DNA of 64,000 nt from contig NHZP01000036.1 in assembly GCA_003313425.1 (NCBI GenBank), positions 372,001-436,000 on the forward strand, given 5' to 3'. Position numbers and translations under genes: made by a program. The notes under the pieces were generated by a model that was not told the origin of the DNA, made no database searches, and worked only from the letters and a program-made list of their open reading frames with translations. Shown here piece by piece: positions 33,403-43,229 of this stretch (within the stretch, counting starts at the first letter, position 1; every line of letters starts with the position of its first letter). This DNA comes from Pseudopyrenochaeta lycopersici (Eukaryota > Ascomycota > Dothideomycetes > Pleosporales > Pseudopyrenochaetaceae).

Positions 33403-36379
33403 TCACCTAAGTCGAAGGTTAATCCTGCAAGTCCATACTCTTCCAGAGCCAACGCCTATTGCAACCATATTCCCTGACGACGAGCATGATGGCCGGTACT
33501 CAGATGGTATCCATAGAATGTTGTTGCCAGCATGCTTAATCCATATGTCGTCTGAGCTAAGATTTGTGCCTACGTGCAGGGAGCTTTTAGGTTCTGCGAT
33601 ATCTCTTATGCTAGGAACTTCTAGGCTCTGAAGATTAATAGGACCTATTTCAGTATAAAGACAGGAGCCAGTAGAGTTAAAGGATAAGCTATGAAGAGCC
33701 TTGCCAATATTGAATGTCTGCAGGCACACCCCGCTGCTCGCATCCCAGATCTTGACGGTGCTATCGTCTGACGCCGACGCCAGCTGGGCCGAGTCGTGCG
33801 AGAAGGCCACTGACTTGACAGGGTCGCTATGGCCCTCGAGCGTCTGCAGGCACGCACTCCAGCCGTCACTCATAGCTGGCTTAATAGTGATTGCTCCTGG
33901 CGCTTCGTGCTGAAACAGCTGTCTAATCAAACTACCCGTTGGACTGAACAACAGCGCAGAGACATATGTTTGGAAGGGGTACCTCTCAATCGCCCCTTTA
34001 TGGTACATAAGGAATCGTCGTGCGTCTTGAACAAGCTGAGTAAGTTCATTTTGGTTCCGCATCTCCTACGTACGTTAGCATCTAGAAGTAGTATGTCATC
34101 TAGAGGTAATAATTTCTGAATGCTGTACCTGCAAAAGTGACCACAGTTTGGATACTAATACTACACCCTTTTCTATACTTTTACATAGACTAAGTCCTTC
34201 TAGCCAGTAGAGATACTTCTTCCGTAGAAACTGATTGAGAACGGCTGTAACTTGTACATCGCTAATACTACGCGCACAAGACTCATGTTTTGAGTTGTAG
34301 AGATGATCGATCCAGTAAATACAGGGATAGCGCGACTCTGCTAATGGGTCTGGATTAGGCGGTTTGACGTTTTCGACAGGAAATCCTAATGCTTCAAGTC
34401 CGTATATGTCCCTATGCAATGTCCTAGATAGGATTGCTAGCGATCTCGAATAGATTTCCTGATGGACGATTTCAGTGCCATCTGGAAAAACCTTTTCAAA
34501 CGCCTTTGTGTGTAGGAAGTCCTTTGCGGATTGGTGCACAAAATAGATCGTGTCTTCTCGAAGAGTAAGGAATGATCCACAAAGGCTAATAATCTCTCGC
34601 ACTGACTCTAGATCATCGACAAAGTCATCGAGCGGTTGCACGAGCGTAATTAATTCGGGGATCGTAACAGGTCGATAGAAGAGCACAGTAGACGCGAGTA
34701 CCTGCTGACAGATCTCAGCACTATCTGACTCGCCAATCTGGTTCATCATCCGCTCGTACAAAGCGTCTAGCCCAGGCGGGAATAGCGCTATCTTCTTTAG
34801 CACGTTCCATTTTGGTGTCGCTTTCAGGTCTTGGCATACTAACGCTACCCAGAGAAAGGTACCGTTAGCATTTGACGTTAAATGCTGGAGCACGGCGTGT
34901 CGAATCTCTACTTTGTATTGCTTTTCCTGCGCCAGCTGGGCCACCTTTTGCTGGATGAAGATGTCGACCGCCGCGGCGACCGACTCTGCGTTTAGCTCAA
35001 GGCTCATTCTTACTTTTTGCCCGGCCCGCTCTAATACTGCTTCGATGTCTGGCCAATTACGGCTAGAGACAATCCACTTGACGCGTTGAGACGCAGATGA
35101 ATGCTCTGCCACAAATTTAAGCAGTTTAGGCAGATCAGTGATGCATTCATCTAGTGCGTCGACGATTAGGTACGTCGTGCTCAGGCCTGGGTCTCGAAGC
35201 ACGTCCACGAAGATCTCTGCCAGGGCTACCCATGCATTCGCATCCTCAAACAAGGTTTTGCCTGCGTAATCGTACTTCTTGCGGATGTGCGATACAAGTG
35301 ACGGTTGCTGGTTTACGAGCATGTACAGCAATCCGCGTAGCACAGCAGTAGCGCTGTTGATGCGCGAATCGGTCGCTTGGCAGAAAAAGTACGACAGGAG
35401 GGTGGATCGAGGCATCGAGCTGTGCAGCTCGTCGATGATGCCGCAGAGCAGCATCGTCTTGCCTTTACCAGGATCACCTTTTACCCATAACAGTCGACTG
35501 TGCGGGTCCTGTTGCCATTGCTGGAAGGTATTGTTGTCGAGAACCCATCGGTAGGAGTCTACTAGCAGCCCACCCTTTGTATCTTCAATACGCTTCTTGT
35601 CGTCACGCGGATCCGTATGCCGTATGTCTTGAATGCATCTTTCCCCATTATGGATCTCGTCCATCAGACGTCTGAACGCGCTTGCCGCCCCTTCGCTGTA
35701 AGCCGCGCTATCTCAATACCAAAGATGCCTGATAATGAATACCACGCATCTTCATCACGTTTGGTCTCCCGGTCGCCTTTCCACCGCAGCCGCTCGTCGA
35801 CGCTACAGCAGGAGAGAGGAGCTCCGTTGAGCACTTCGTGCGGTATACTAGTGATTTTGTAGATTAATGGCTTTAGCGTCACCTTGTCACCAAGCTTCTC
35901 ACGTTCTTTAGAAAAGAACTCGACTATACGCGGGGCAAGAAGCTCTTGAAGCGTCCAACCACGGGTGAACCATCGGCTTGACGTGAAAGCAGGCTCCCAG
36001 GTAGATCCGGTAAGTATACTGCTGGCTTTCCGCTTCCTTGTTGATACGTCTGATAGGTATACATAGCATTTCGTCGCGTTTTGGTACCAACGAAACATGG
36101 ACCTGATAGCCCACGAATGCTCAGCCTTGTCTGATGTATCAATGCAGCATGTGTCAATCCAGAAGTACTGCAGACCATCATGCCGTGCCTGTTCTCCGCA
36201 GAAGCGAATCTTCTCGTAGCCAGGCTTAGCCTTGCCGTCGCCTTTTACAAAGTCCGCAAAAGTCACCTCTTCATCATCGGCTCCCAAGTGTGTGAAAGTA
36301 TGGCATATGGAGGTATCGCGTTATCGTCGAAGCTAATGATAGTAAGCTCTCCATCTTCTTTGTACTTTAGAAGACGCAT
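33403..36379 (-). pseudogene. HET-NACHT-WD40 NOD-like receptor (HET-E/D type), two frameshifts
   Basis: A fungal STAND receptor of the vegetative-incompatibility type. The HET domain runs from the ATG at 36379 (PPYAILSHTW, then YFWIDTCCIDTSDKAE, MFRWYQNATKCYVYLSDVS and FTRGWTLQELLAP). NACHT follows, with Walker A GDPGKGKT and Walker B YLIVDALDEC, and an intron at 34076-34128 joins LLQ to EMRNQNELTQL. The WD40 part has one clear repeat (LEGHSDPVKSVAFSHDSAQL, then STVKIWD) and a weaker one before the stop. Two single-base losses break the frame: near 36288 (HTWG expected, TGGGA present) and near 35698 (the frame carrying SEGAASAFRRLMDEI is restored if one base is added). These proteins recognise non-self and trigger cell death. 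Only one or two WD repeats is short for the family. Either a pseudogene or sequencing error. Confidence 0.85.
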
Positions 36380-37037
36380 CGACTCATATGGATGCGGGAT
36401 GGCCGCGTGCGGTAGGAAAGAGACAGAAGAGGCTCGACGACAGTGTGGCAGCTAGTTTTCCGTTTCACTGTCGACGTCAGCCTAGGGATAGGAGAACGAG
36501 TAGCTAATAATATAGCTCCGGATATCTTGACAGTAAAACAGCGTTCTGAGAGTCGCAAGCTGGCTCTGGTGGACCGTCTCACATTCTGGGTTTGGCGATG
36601 GCGGCGCATCAGACCTCAAGCGGGTAGCCATGAGGCTGTACAGCGGCTGCAACAATGCTGCGTGAATGCGCGACTAAAGACTAGCACGCTTGGCCCATGG
36701 TGGCACGTGCACGCTTGCCAATGGAACAGTCGGCAAATAACACTGATGACCGCAAAACGCGTGTCGAATCATCGTTAACGTCTACGAAGAAGCTCGTTTT
36801 TATTGAGTCCTGGATTTTGCCGAGGCCCACCCGGCCCCAACACAACGTGTCAAAACCACATCTATCATAGCTCTACAACCTACAATATACTTTTCACAAT
36901 GCCTATTTCGCGTTCGGAAAAAGTTCAAATATAAAGAAAACAAGGTTGTGAAGCCTCTCAAAACTTCCCGCACCGTTACCAAGGACAATCTCATCGATGG
37001 AGGAATGCTGCCAGCTGCGAAATTGAGTTCTTAGCCG
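36380..37037. other. Intergenic
   Basis: No supported gene; the upstream region of the HET gene lies here. Confidence 0.4.
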
Positions 37038-38322
37038 TCAACATTCCGGCACAAAGTCGTCGCTCCATACTCGGAATGAACGGCAGCCGGAGCCAGAGTC
37101 GAGTAGTTGGCAGTCTGATCCGATAACAACGTTATCAGCAATAGAGAGATTGTAGCCATATTCGCAGTGGAAAGGTGCTATAACGTGCACGTTTCTGCCA
37201 AGGTGACCAATTATAGGACGCTCTTCAGCATGGGGCGGTATCCATCTTGCTGCTATGATGGTCTTGAGACAGCGTCCGAGCTCTTCCTTTGCGATAACCA
37301 CTGTGGCGTTGGCAGTACTGTTGAATTGATATACCGCTCTTGTGCAATGTGCACGTTCGTCCACCAACTGCCTATCAAATGGTAAGAAGGGCTGACCAGC
37401 CAACATTTTCTCTTTCTCAGATTTCTGGATCAGCGCCTGCGGCGCAGTAGTGGGAGAAGCTATTGAAGATGGAAGCGGTGACAGCGGCGACGGCCGCTGA
37501 GAGTGCTGTACAACCCGATAGTGTTGGATTGAAATATTAGCGGCTCTAAAACAACGTGAGCTGATTGACAATTACAGGGATTTCTGAAGGCACACGCGAC
37601 ACTCAACCAGAGAGAGGAGATCCAGGATAAAACAGACTGGATACCCACATTGACTTGAGAATGACTTACATAACGGGTGATGGGGTATGGGCAATCACGT
37701 GGCCTAGGTTTTGTGGTGCGTGATAGTACAGTTGTGGATTGTGCCGTTGATGTGGTGGCTCTTGGGAGCGAGATACGGGCTGACCTTGCGTTGCGTGCCT
37801 CTCCTGGACTGGGTCGTCAGGAGCTTGGGCATACGGCGATGTATGTTCAGGGGGGTACGAGACTCTCGGTAGAGGTGGTGGCGCTTGCTCACTCTCGTCA
37901 CTGTCACCACAGTTGCTAGCCACTGCTGAATTAAGCTCATGTTCTTCAGCGGCGATGGACAGTCCGCGAGTGCCACTATGGCCTATTGGGGTTGCTGCTC
38001 TGCATGCCGTGTGACTGCTGTGAGCAGTTCCACAGAGGGGTATGTGGATCTGAGTGCAAATCGGACACCGATTGTAGACTGCGGCGATCTGCTCCTTTGC
38101 CTGTGTGGGTGGTGGAGGCTTTGTGATTCCCTTTTTCGGCCAGTACGTTCTGTTTGCATAGCCTTCACAAACAAAGCCACCTCGTGTACAATTGGCACCT
38201 AGTCATTGTATCAGACGACTATAAGGTATAGTACTTTGCTTGAAACTTACATTTGGGTTTCGCTTCATCGCACTTCTTCTTTCGTTTCCGACATGTTCCA
38301 CAACCAGTCTTAGTTCGGTGTG
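37038..38322 (-). CDS. Zn2Cys6 DNA-binding domain fused to maltose/sugar O-acetyltransferase
   Basis: Exons on the minus strand: from an upstream acceptor near 38322 to 38251, then 38198-37670, then from 37560 (or 37545) to 37038. The 52-bp intron at 38199-38250 rebuilds a perfect zinc cluster: CGTCRKRKKKC, then DEAKPK, CANC and TRGGFVC. A Pro/Gln-rich linker follows, then a Mac domain (EKEKMLAGQPFLPFDRQLVD) and the start of the left-handed beta-helix (GRNVHVIAPFHCEYGYNLSI, then DNVVIGSDCQLLDSG). The frame ends soon after, so most hexapeptide repeats are missing. Zinc-cluster/acetyltransferase fusions are known in filamentous fungi; the function is unclear. The first exon was not resolved. 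The truncation suggests a pseudogene or an unseen 3' exon. Confidence 0.7.
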
Positions 38323-38339
38323 CGAATTGCTGCCCGAAG

Positions 38340-39960
38340 TCAGTTTAGTCATGAAGTATTCCAACAGAACATACCCTCTTCGTTTTCTTCAATGACACCT
38401 GTACGCCCGCTCGGGTCACCTCGTATGCGTTGGTGTCCGCAAAGCCATTTGAGTCGTTCGTACCACCCGTGGTGGCGTGCAACAGCGGTGGCCGCCGTTC
38501 TGGAATGGCTCCATTATGTACAGTTCACGACTTTTTCATCCTTGCTGGACGCTCCGTGGTATCTGCGGAGGGTTCAGCAGCCCATCGTTTCTCGGCCTCT
38601 GAGTAGCTTTGAGGGGGTAGGGTCCGCTGTTGAAGATTCGGACTCTCAAGCGACCTGTTCCTGCTAGGAGATTTTGGTATCCGTTCTCAGGCGGTCTGAA
38701 CAAAGAGGCCAAAGTGGCCACTGCATGTGTTGCTGGCTGCTGGTTTTTGAAGATATGGCTCAGGAGGCTCCGATCACGGACGGAAGCGGAAGCGTTTATA
38801 AGCCAAGTGTCGTATGCTGGAACGGAAAACTTGACAATGGCCTGGGCTTGATGTTGCGTGATGTGCTCCGTTATAGTCGAGTATCGATAGAGATGCCTAA
38901 AGCCTGAAATCATTCGCGATGCTGTGGGTGATAAAATCTAAAACGCTGATAGCAAACCGTCACAGCCAGACGTTGTGTGAGGCGCGAGAGTGGATAAGAG
39001 TGCACACGAGTGACGAGACTCCAGACGCCAGGCGCCGCTTGCCGCGGGCAGCGATTGAGCAGGGGTCGCTCCTTACTAGGGCAGAGAGGACTTGCAGCAC
39101 AATTGGACCGAACCGCTCCGGCCCCCACCCCCTACGCTTATCATTCGGAATCGAGCTCCGAGACGGTCACGAACAGCCATAGCAGCGCTTAAATCTAGAT
39201 GGGAAGGCTTCGGCACGCATTCGCGCGGATGATTCGCGTGTACACGCCTAAAGCTGCTTTGTGAGTGCAGATTCGAGTGGTTTTGCTGGGCGATTTGGCC
39301 AACGCGGAACGCCGCGTTTGCTTATCACACGTTGAGTGCCTCGGGCTGCTAATTAGTGGAGATAGCCCCGCTAGCGTGCCTTCCTGGATTTGCATCAAAC
39401 GCGCAAGAGCGGCTTGCCGCCCACTGAAGCTGCCTCTAAGTTAGGGACGGACAAGCGTGATTTTTGGCGCGGTGCCCGGCCTGCCCATTCCCCTCGATGA
39501 CGCATGGCGGCTCCAGCATTCTCAAGGTGGTCCGATGCACTCTGATCCCAGCAACGGCTCAGTCTTGTGAGGCTGCTATAAAATCCCTTTATGAAGAAGG
39601 ATTCTTTGATTTGCGTGACCCGGAAGTTGGAGATCTTTACGTTGATACAGGGGATAACAGAGGAGAAGAAGTTTTTTGAGAGAACAACCTCGTGGGTGCT
39701 CGATGATGATGATAGATTACAAGGATTGTTTGCACGGGTTTTCCAGCACAGATCTAAGATCAAGCGCAGTACAACTCTGCTGCGAACCAAGTTTGGCGCG
39801 CGACTGGCGCAATTCCAACTGGCGGAGGACAATTATCAAGCTTAGCGACGAGTGCAGCGTCGCCCGAGGGGCTGGAGCCAACGCTGAATGGGTCCTTCGA
39901 TTCTTTCGTGAGAAATAGATTCACGACAAAGTTGAAGAGGTTCCACATCGCGCAGCAGAG
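38340..39960. other. Region without a supported gene
   Basis: Several open frames of 60-145 codons on both strands, none with a recognisable domain. The unresolved first exon of the zinc-cluster gene may lie at its left edge. Confidence 0.4.
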
Positions 39961-39963
39961 CTC

Positions 39964-40409
39964 AGATGGTGGTGAGTAATCTGGCTTACTCCAGGCGGTC
40001 GCGTTAGGAGTCCGCTGGTTATCATGGAGAGAGATATGTCCACTTCCTGGAGTTACTGCGAAGCGCTCGAAGAAGGGTTACACCCTCATTACAGCCCTGG
40101 CCAGCGCTTTATGCACACTGCCTATCACTCGAAGGAGTACCTTGAAAGTCACGGGGTCTGGACCATCGACTTTCCTCATACTCACCCGACCTCAACCCAA
40201 TCGAGCACCTCTGGTGGGTGCTCAAGCGTAGGCTCCATAAGCTCCACCCGGAGTCCGACACTATTGGGGACTCTGCGGAGGCGTGGGATAAGTTCTGCGA
40301 GGGGTTGAAGGAAGCATGGGCCGATTCACTGATCCGCAAACTCATCAATTCCATGCCACGACGCCTAAACGCCGTGAGACAGGCTAGAGGATATCAGACT
40401 AAATATTGA
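39964..40409 (+). pseudogene. Tc1-type transposase C-terminal half, dead
   Basis: Reads as the end of a DD34E transposase: IWLTPGGRVRSPLVIMERD, GLHPHYSPGQRFMH, HSKEYLESHGVWTIDFP, then after a one-base frame slip near 40180 YSPDLNPIEHLWWVLKRRLH, ending RRLNAVRQARGYQTKY. The usual Asp-Asn-Ala-Pro segment after RFMH is deleted, so the second catalytic Asp is lost. The final catalytic Glu in NPIEHLW remains. It is not clearly the partner of the fragment at 30685-31296. Confidence 0.8.
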
Positions 40410-40559
40410 GTGCAATGGGACAATTTTAATGTCACTTTATTCCAATTTGGTCACATCTGGATGGAGCTGTGTGCGTTCGAATTGTGGGTACCGATTTGGT
40501 GTGGTGGCCCGAGCGCGTCCCCGCGAACTGGCTTTTGCTCTGGTTCCATTCCCCAACTA

Positions 40560-41274
40560 TCAATGACAAGCCCTGCCGTAGTTCCTCAACCGAAAGTAGT
40601 TATACGGCAAAGGCGCCAAAAATCCTGCGCCTAAAGAAATCGCGGCAGCAAGCCAGAACTGTGGATCGTGAAGCGCAACCACCCCCCCCCTGTGGGGTGG
40701 TAGTCGACTACATTCTCTGCAAGCTCCATTGCTAGCATAGACACCAGACTCATTCCCATTGCGGTTTTAGCAGCTATAGGCCAAGAAAGTCGATCTACAC
40801 CGCGGCGCAGCATGATCGTCTCGAGAATAATGGAGGTGGTAATTCCAGATGCCACTGAGATTCACCGACAGAAATCATTTAGCTTTTTTTTTTCCTTTCA
40901 TTCGACTTTCCTTGCCTCTTTATTGGAGGCAGAGATGCACGGTTGCAAAGGGGAGAACAAGGAAGCAATATCCACAATGCAGAGAAGTCGCCAAGGGTAC
41001 AGCCTATCAGACAGCGAAGCGTGTTAACTCCAGCTCGCTTCCAACTTGACCTGGATTTCCAGAAAAGGAGTTGAAATGGAGATGGTATAGGCGATGTGGT
41101 AGTTATGGCAGGCTCATCTTTATGGAGTGTGCGCTGTGGGTTCGAGCAGCAAGCTTTGGGAGGGAAGGATTGCAAGAAAGACCGGGGATGAAAGGCGACA
41201 GGACGTGAAGCGATGGGACGGGAGACAAGTCGCCGAGTATGTCGAATTGGAAGAGCTTGCACCAGTTGATACAT
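40560..41274 (-). pseudogene. DUF4396 membrane protein, broken at a homopolymer
   Basis: Exon 1 (41274-40941) starts MYQLVQALPIRHTRRLVSRP, an Arg-rich leader that looks mitochondrial, and reaches NTLRCLIGCTLGDFSALW, a DUF4396 signature. An 86-bp intron (40855-40940) leads to exon 2: ASGITTSIILETIMLRRG, AKTAMGMSLVSMLAMELAEN and VVDYHPTGG. A run of 9 C on the plus strand (40681-40689) then shifts the frame. One base change in that run restores FWLAAAISLGAGFLAPLPYN and a stop at 40560-40562. The family is a multi-pass membrane protein shared with bacteria; the role is unknown. The homopolymer position makes a sequencing error as likely as a real break. Confidence 0.75.
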
Positions 41275-41831
41275 ACTAGGCTCTGTGGTAATGAAATACT
41301 TTACAACAACCTTAGAACTTCTATGGAAAGATAAGGATATTAAGAACATTGAATGCCAAGAAGATAGTATACGTTATCTTCTTCTTCAGTTTTTCTGTGA
41401 TTCCTAGCCCAACCCATTCGCTCGGATTTAGTAAATTTGTCTAAATCTCGTAGGAAGGGAAGAAATGAAACTTGTAGCTTGGCTGGCGACACACGATTGG
41501 ATTGATTCATTGATTGATTTGATCATACTCGGTTTCAGCCGCGATTTCCTGCAGCTACAAGGGGAACTCATGAACAGACTGGGCGTAATATCCTCGTATT
41601 GATGTTGATCATTAGCTTTAAATTGTTGGTGATTTCCTAGAAAGGCAGGTCTTTACCCTGTAGCTTATTTTCCGTAATCTTTGACTCATCTCTTCGTGCA
41701 TCTGTGCTCCCTCCTCTCCTACAGCAGACTATAACAGCAAATTGAGTCCTTCTTTTGGCAATTATTTCAATGCTTTCAGTTGTCTCATTTACAGATATCT
41801 ACTACCCTATCCTCCTGGTCAATAGCCAAAT
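41275..41831. other. Intergenic
   Basis: Divergent promoter region between the DUF4396 gene and the GNAT gene; nothing else recognised. Confidence 0.4.
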
Positions 41832-42533
41832 ATGCCTCTAGAGCTTCATCCCGTCACCCCTGTCGACACATTATCTTGGGTACGTATCCGCGCCCTCGCA
41901 TACTCCGGCCCTACCCACGTCGTTTTATATAACGGACGAATTTGCGAGTCATCAATCCGTGGTGCGGCAGAAGATCGAAAACACGATCTCAAAAAATCCA
42001 ATATGTGGCACTGGAAAGTTGTTGACACAGACTTAACTCCTAGCACGGACGATCCTCCCGATAATGGCGGACGAACCATCGCAGTCTCAGCATGGAGTAT
42101 GCATAACATACCCAACGAAGGAAAAAATGAACCCGCTACAAATCCATCGCTGACCAAGCCCACCGATGACAAGCCACGCTTTTTACCGCCAGAGCTTCGG
42201 ATGGATGCTCTTGCTTCCCTGTTTGCTCCTCTCCGTGCCGCACAAGATGAAATCATGGGAACCTCCCAACAGTACTTCAAGCTGAATAGCTTCGCAACGC
42301 ATCCAGAGCATCAGGGTCGTGGTGCCGGGTCGATGATGTTGGATTGGGGTATCAGGAAGGCTGACAATGAAGGTTTGGTGATTTACCTCGATGCTTCGAG
42401 TAAAGGGCGGCAGATGTATGAGAAACACGGGTTTAAAGTGGTGAAGGTCATTGAGTGGGATAGAGTGCCATGGGGAGGCGAAGGAGTGGATTGCCATTGG
42501 AGTATGGTGCGGCAGCCAAAGAAGGTGGAATGA
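41832..42533 (+). CDS. GNAT-family N-acetyltransferase
   Basis: Single exon, 233 aa. The acetyl-CoA-binding motif A is seen as LNSFATHPEHQGRGAGSMML (the QGRGAG loop), followed by motif B-like LVIYLDASSKGRQMYEKHGF with the usual Tyr near the end. An insertion of about 40 polar residues (GKNEPATNPSLTKPTDDKPR) precedes it, as is common in fungal members. It transfers acetyl from acetyl-CoA to an amine; the substrate is unknown. No signal peptide. Confidence 0.85.
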   Translation: MPLELHPVTPVDTLSWVRIRALAYSGPTHVVLYNGRICESSIRGAAEDRKHDLKKSNMWHWKVVDTDLTPSTDDPPDNGGRTIAVSAWSMHNIPNEGKNEPATNPSLTKPTDDKPRFLPPELRMDALASLFAPLRAAQDEIMGTSQQYFKLNSFATHPEHQGRGAGSMMLDWGIRKADNEGLVIYLDASSKGRQMYEKHGFKVVKVIEWDRVPWGGEGVDCHWSMVRQPKKVE

Positions 42534-43082
42534 GGACTATAACGAAGTATATAATGGATATCTTGATGACAAGACGTATGGATGGAGTGGATGAGAAAGC
42601 GTGATTTCCTCGAATACAAGTTCCAACTTTAACAAAAGATATCCTCATTCCATGATAAAGCTTTTGTTGCGAATCCAGCCCCGGTCGCAGCACTCACGGT
42701 GCGCGCTAGCAGACCGAGCGGCCATTAGCAGCCGTGAGAACATCGATTTCTCCTCTCGCCACGCCCCCAAGCAGCTTTGCGAGGCATTCTCTTAAGCTAT
42801 TATACAGCGATAGGAAGGCCTAGTGCTTAAGGGACAAGATAAACCATACTACTTATCCTCTAGAAATAATAGATTTATTAAGTTAAAGAGGGACTACATC
42901 TAGAGTTGTCAAGATGGGCGATGAATGCCTGGATATCAGAAGCCTCTTTAGGCAGCATGTAAAAAAGAGACTATAGGTGATGCTTAAGCTACTACATTCA
43001 TATATATAGCACTCTAATTTGTAGCTGAGCTGTACGCTTGTAGAGGGGCTGAAAGTTGGTGAGGTACACGACGGGTAGACAC
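42534..43082. other. Intergenic
   Basis: AT-rich stretch between the GNAT gene and the SDR fragment; no gene seen. Confidence 0.4.
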
Positions 43083-43229
43083 CTAATGATCCCCTTTCTC
43101 GAGTGATAGTAGGCCCCCATCAACTAAAACCTCTGAACCTGTCGAAAATGTAGCTTCGTACCCTAGAAATGCTACTGCCTTTGCTACCTCCTTAGGGTCT
43201 CCAATTCTCCCTAACGGCGTTACCCGCAT
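43083..43229 (-). pseudogene. Short-chain dehydrogenase/reductase, 3' stub
   Basis: C-terminal SDR residues RVTPLGRIGDPKEVAKAVAF, then STGSEVLVDGGLLSLEKG, typical of the last quarter of classical SDRs. It is cut on its 5' side exactly where the hAT E terminus begins at 43230. The missing N-terminal part is not found on the other side of the element. Confidence 0.8.

Noticed and set aside
38536..38913. 125-codon minus-strand open frame
   Set aside because: No recognisable domain, and frames of similar size exist on the other strand. Not enough to call a gene.
39395..39845. Overlapping open frames on both strands (145 and 84 codons)
   Set aside because: No domain, no splice logic and no clear link to the Tc1 remnant that follows.
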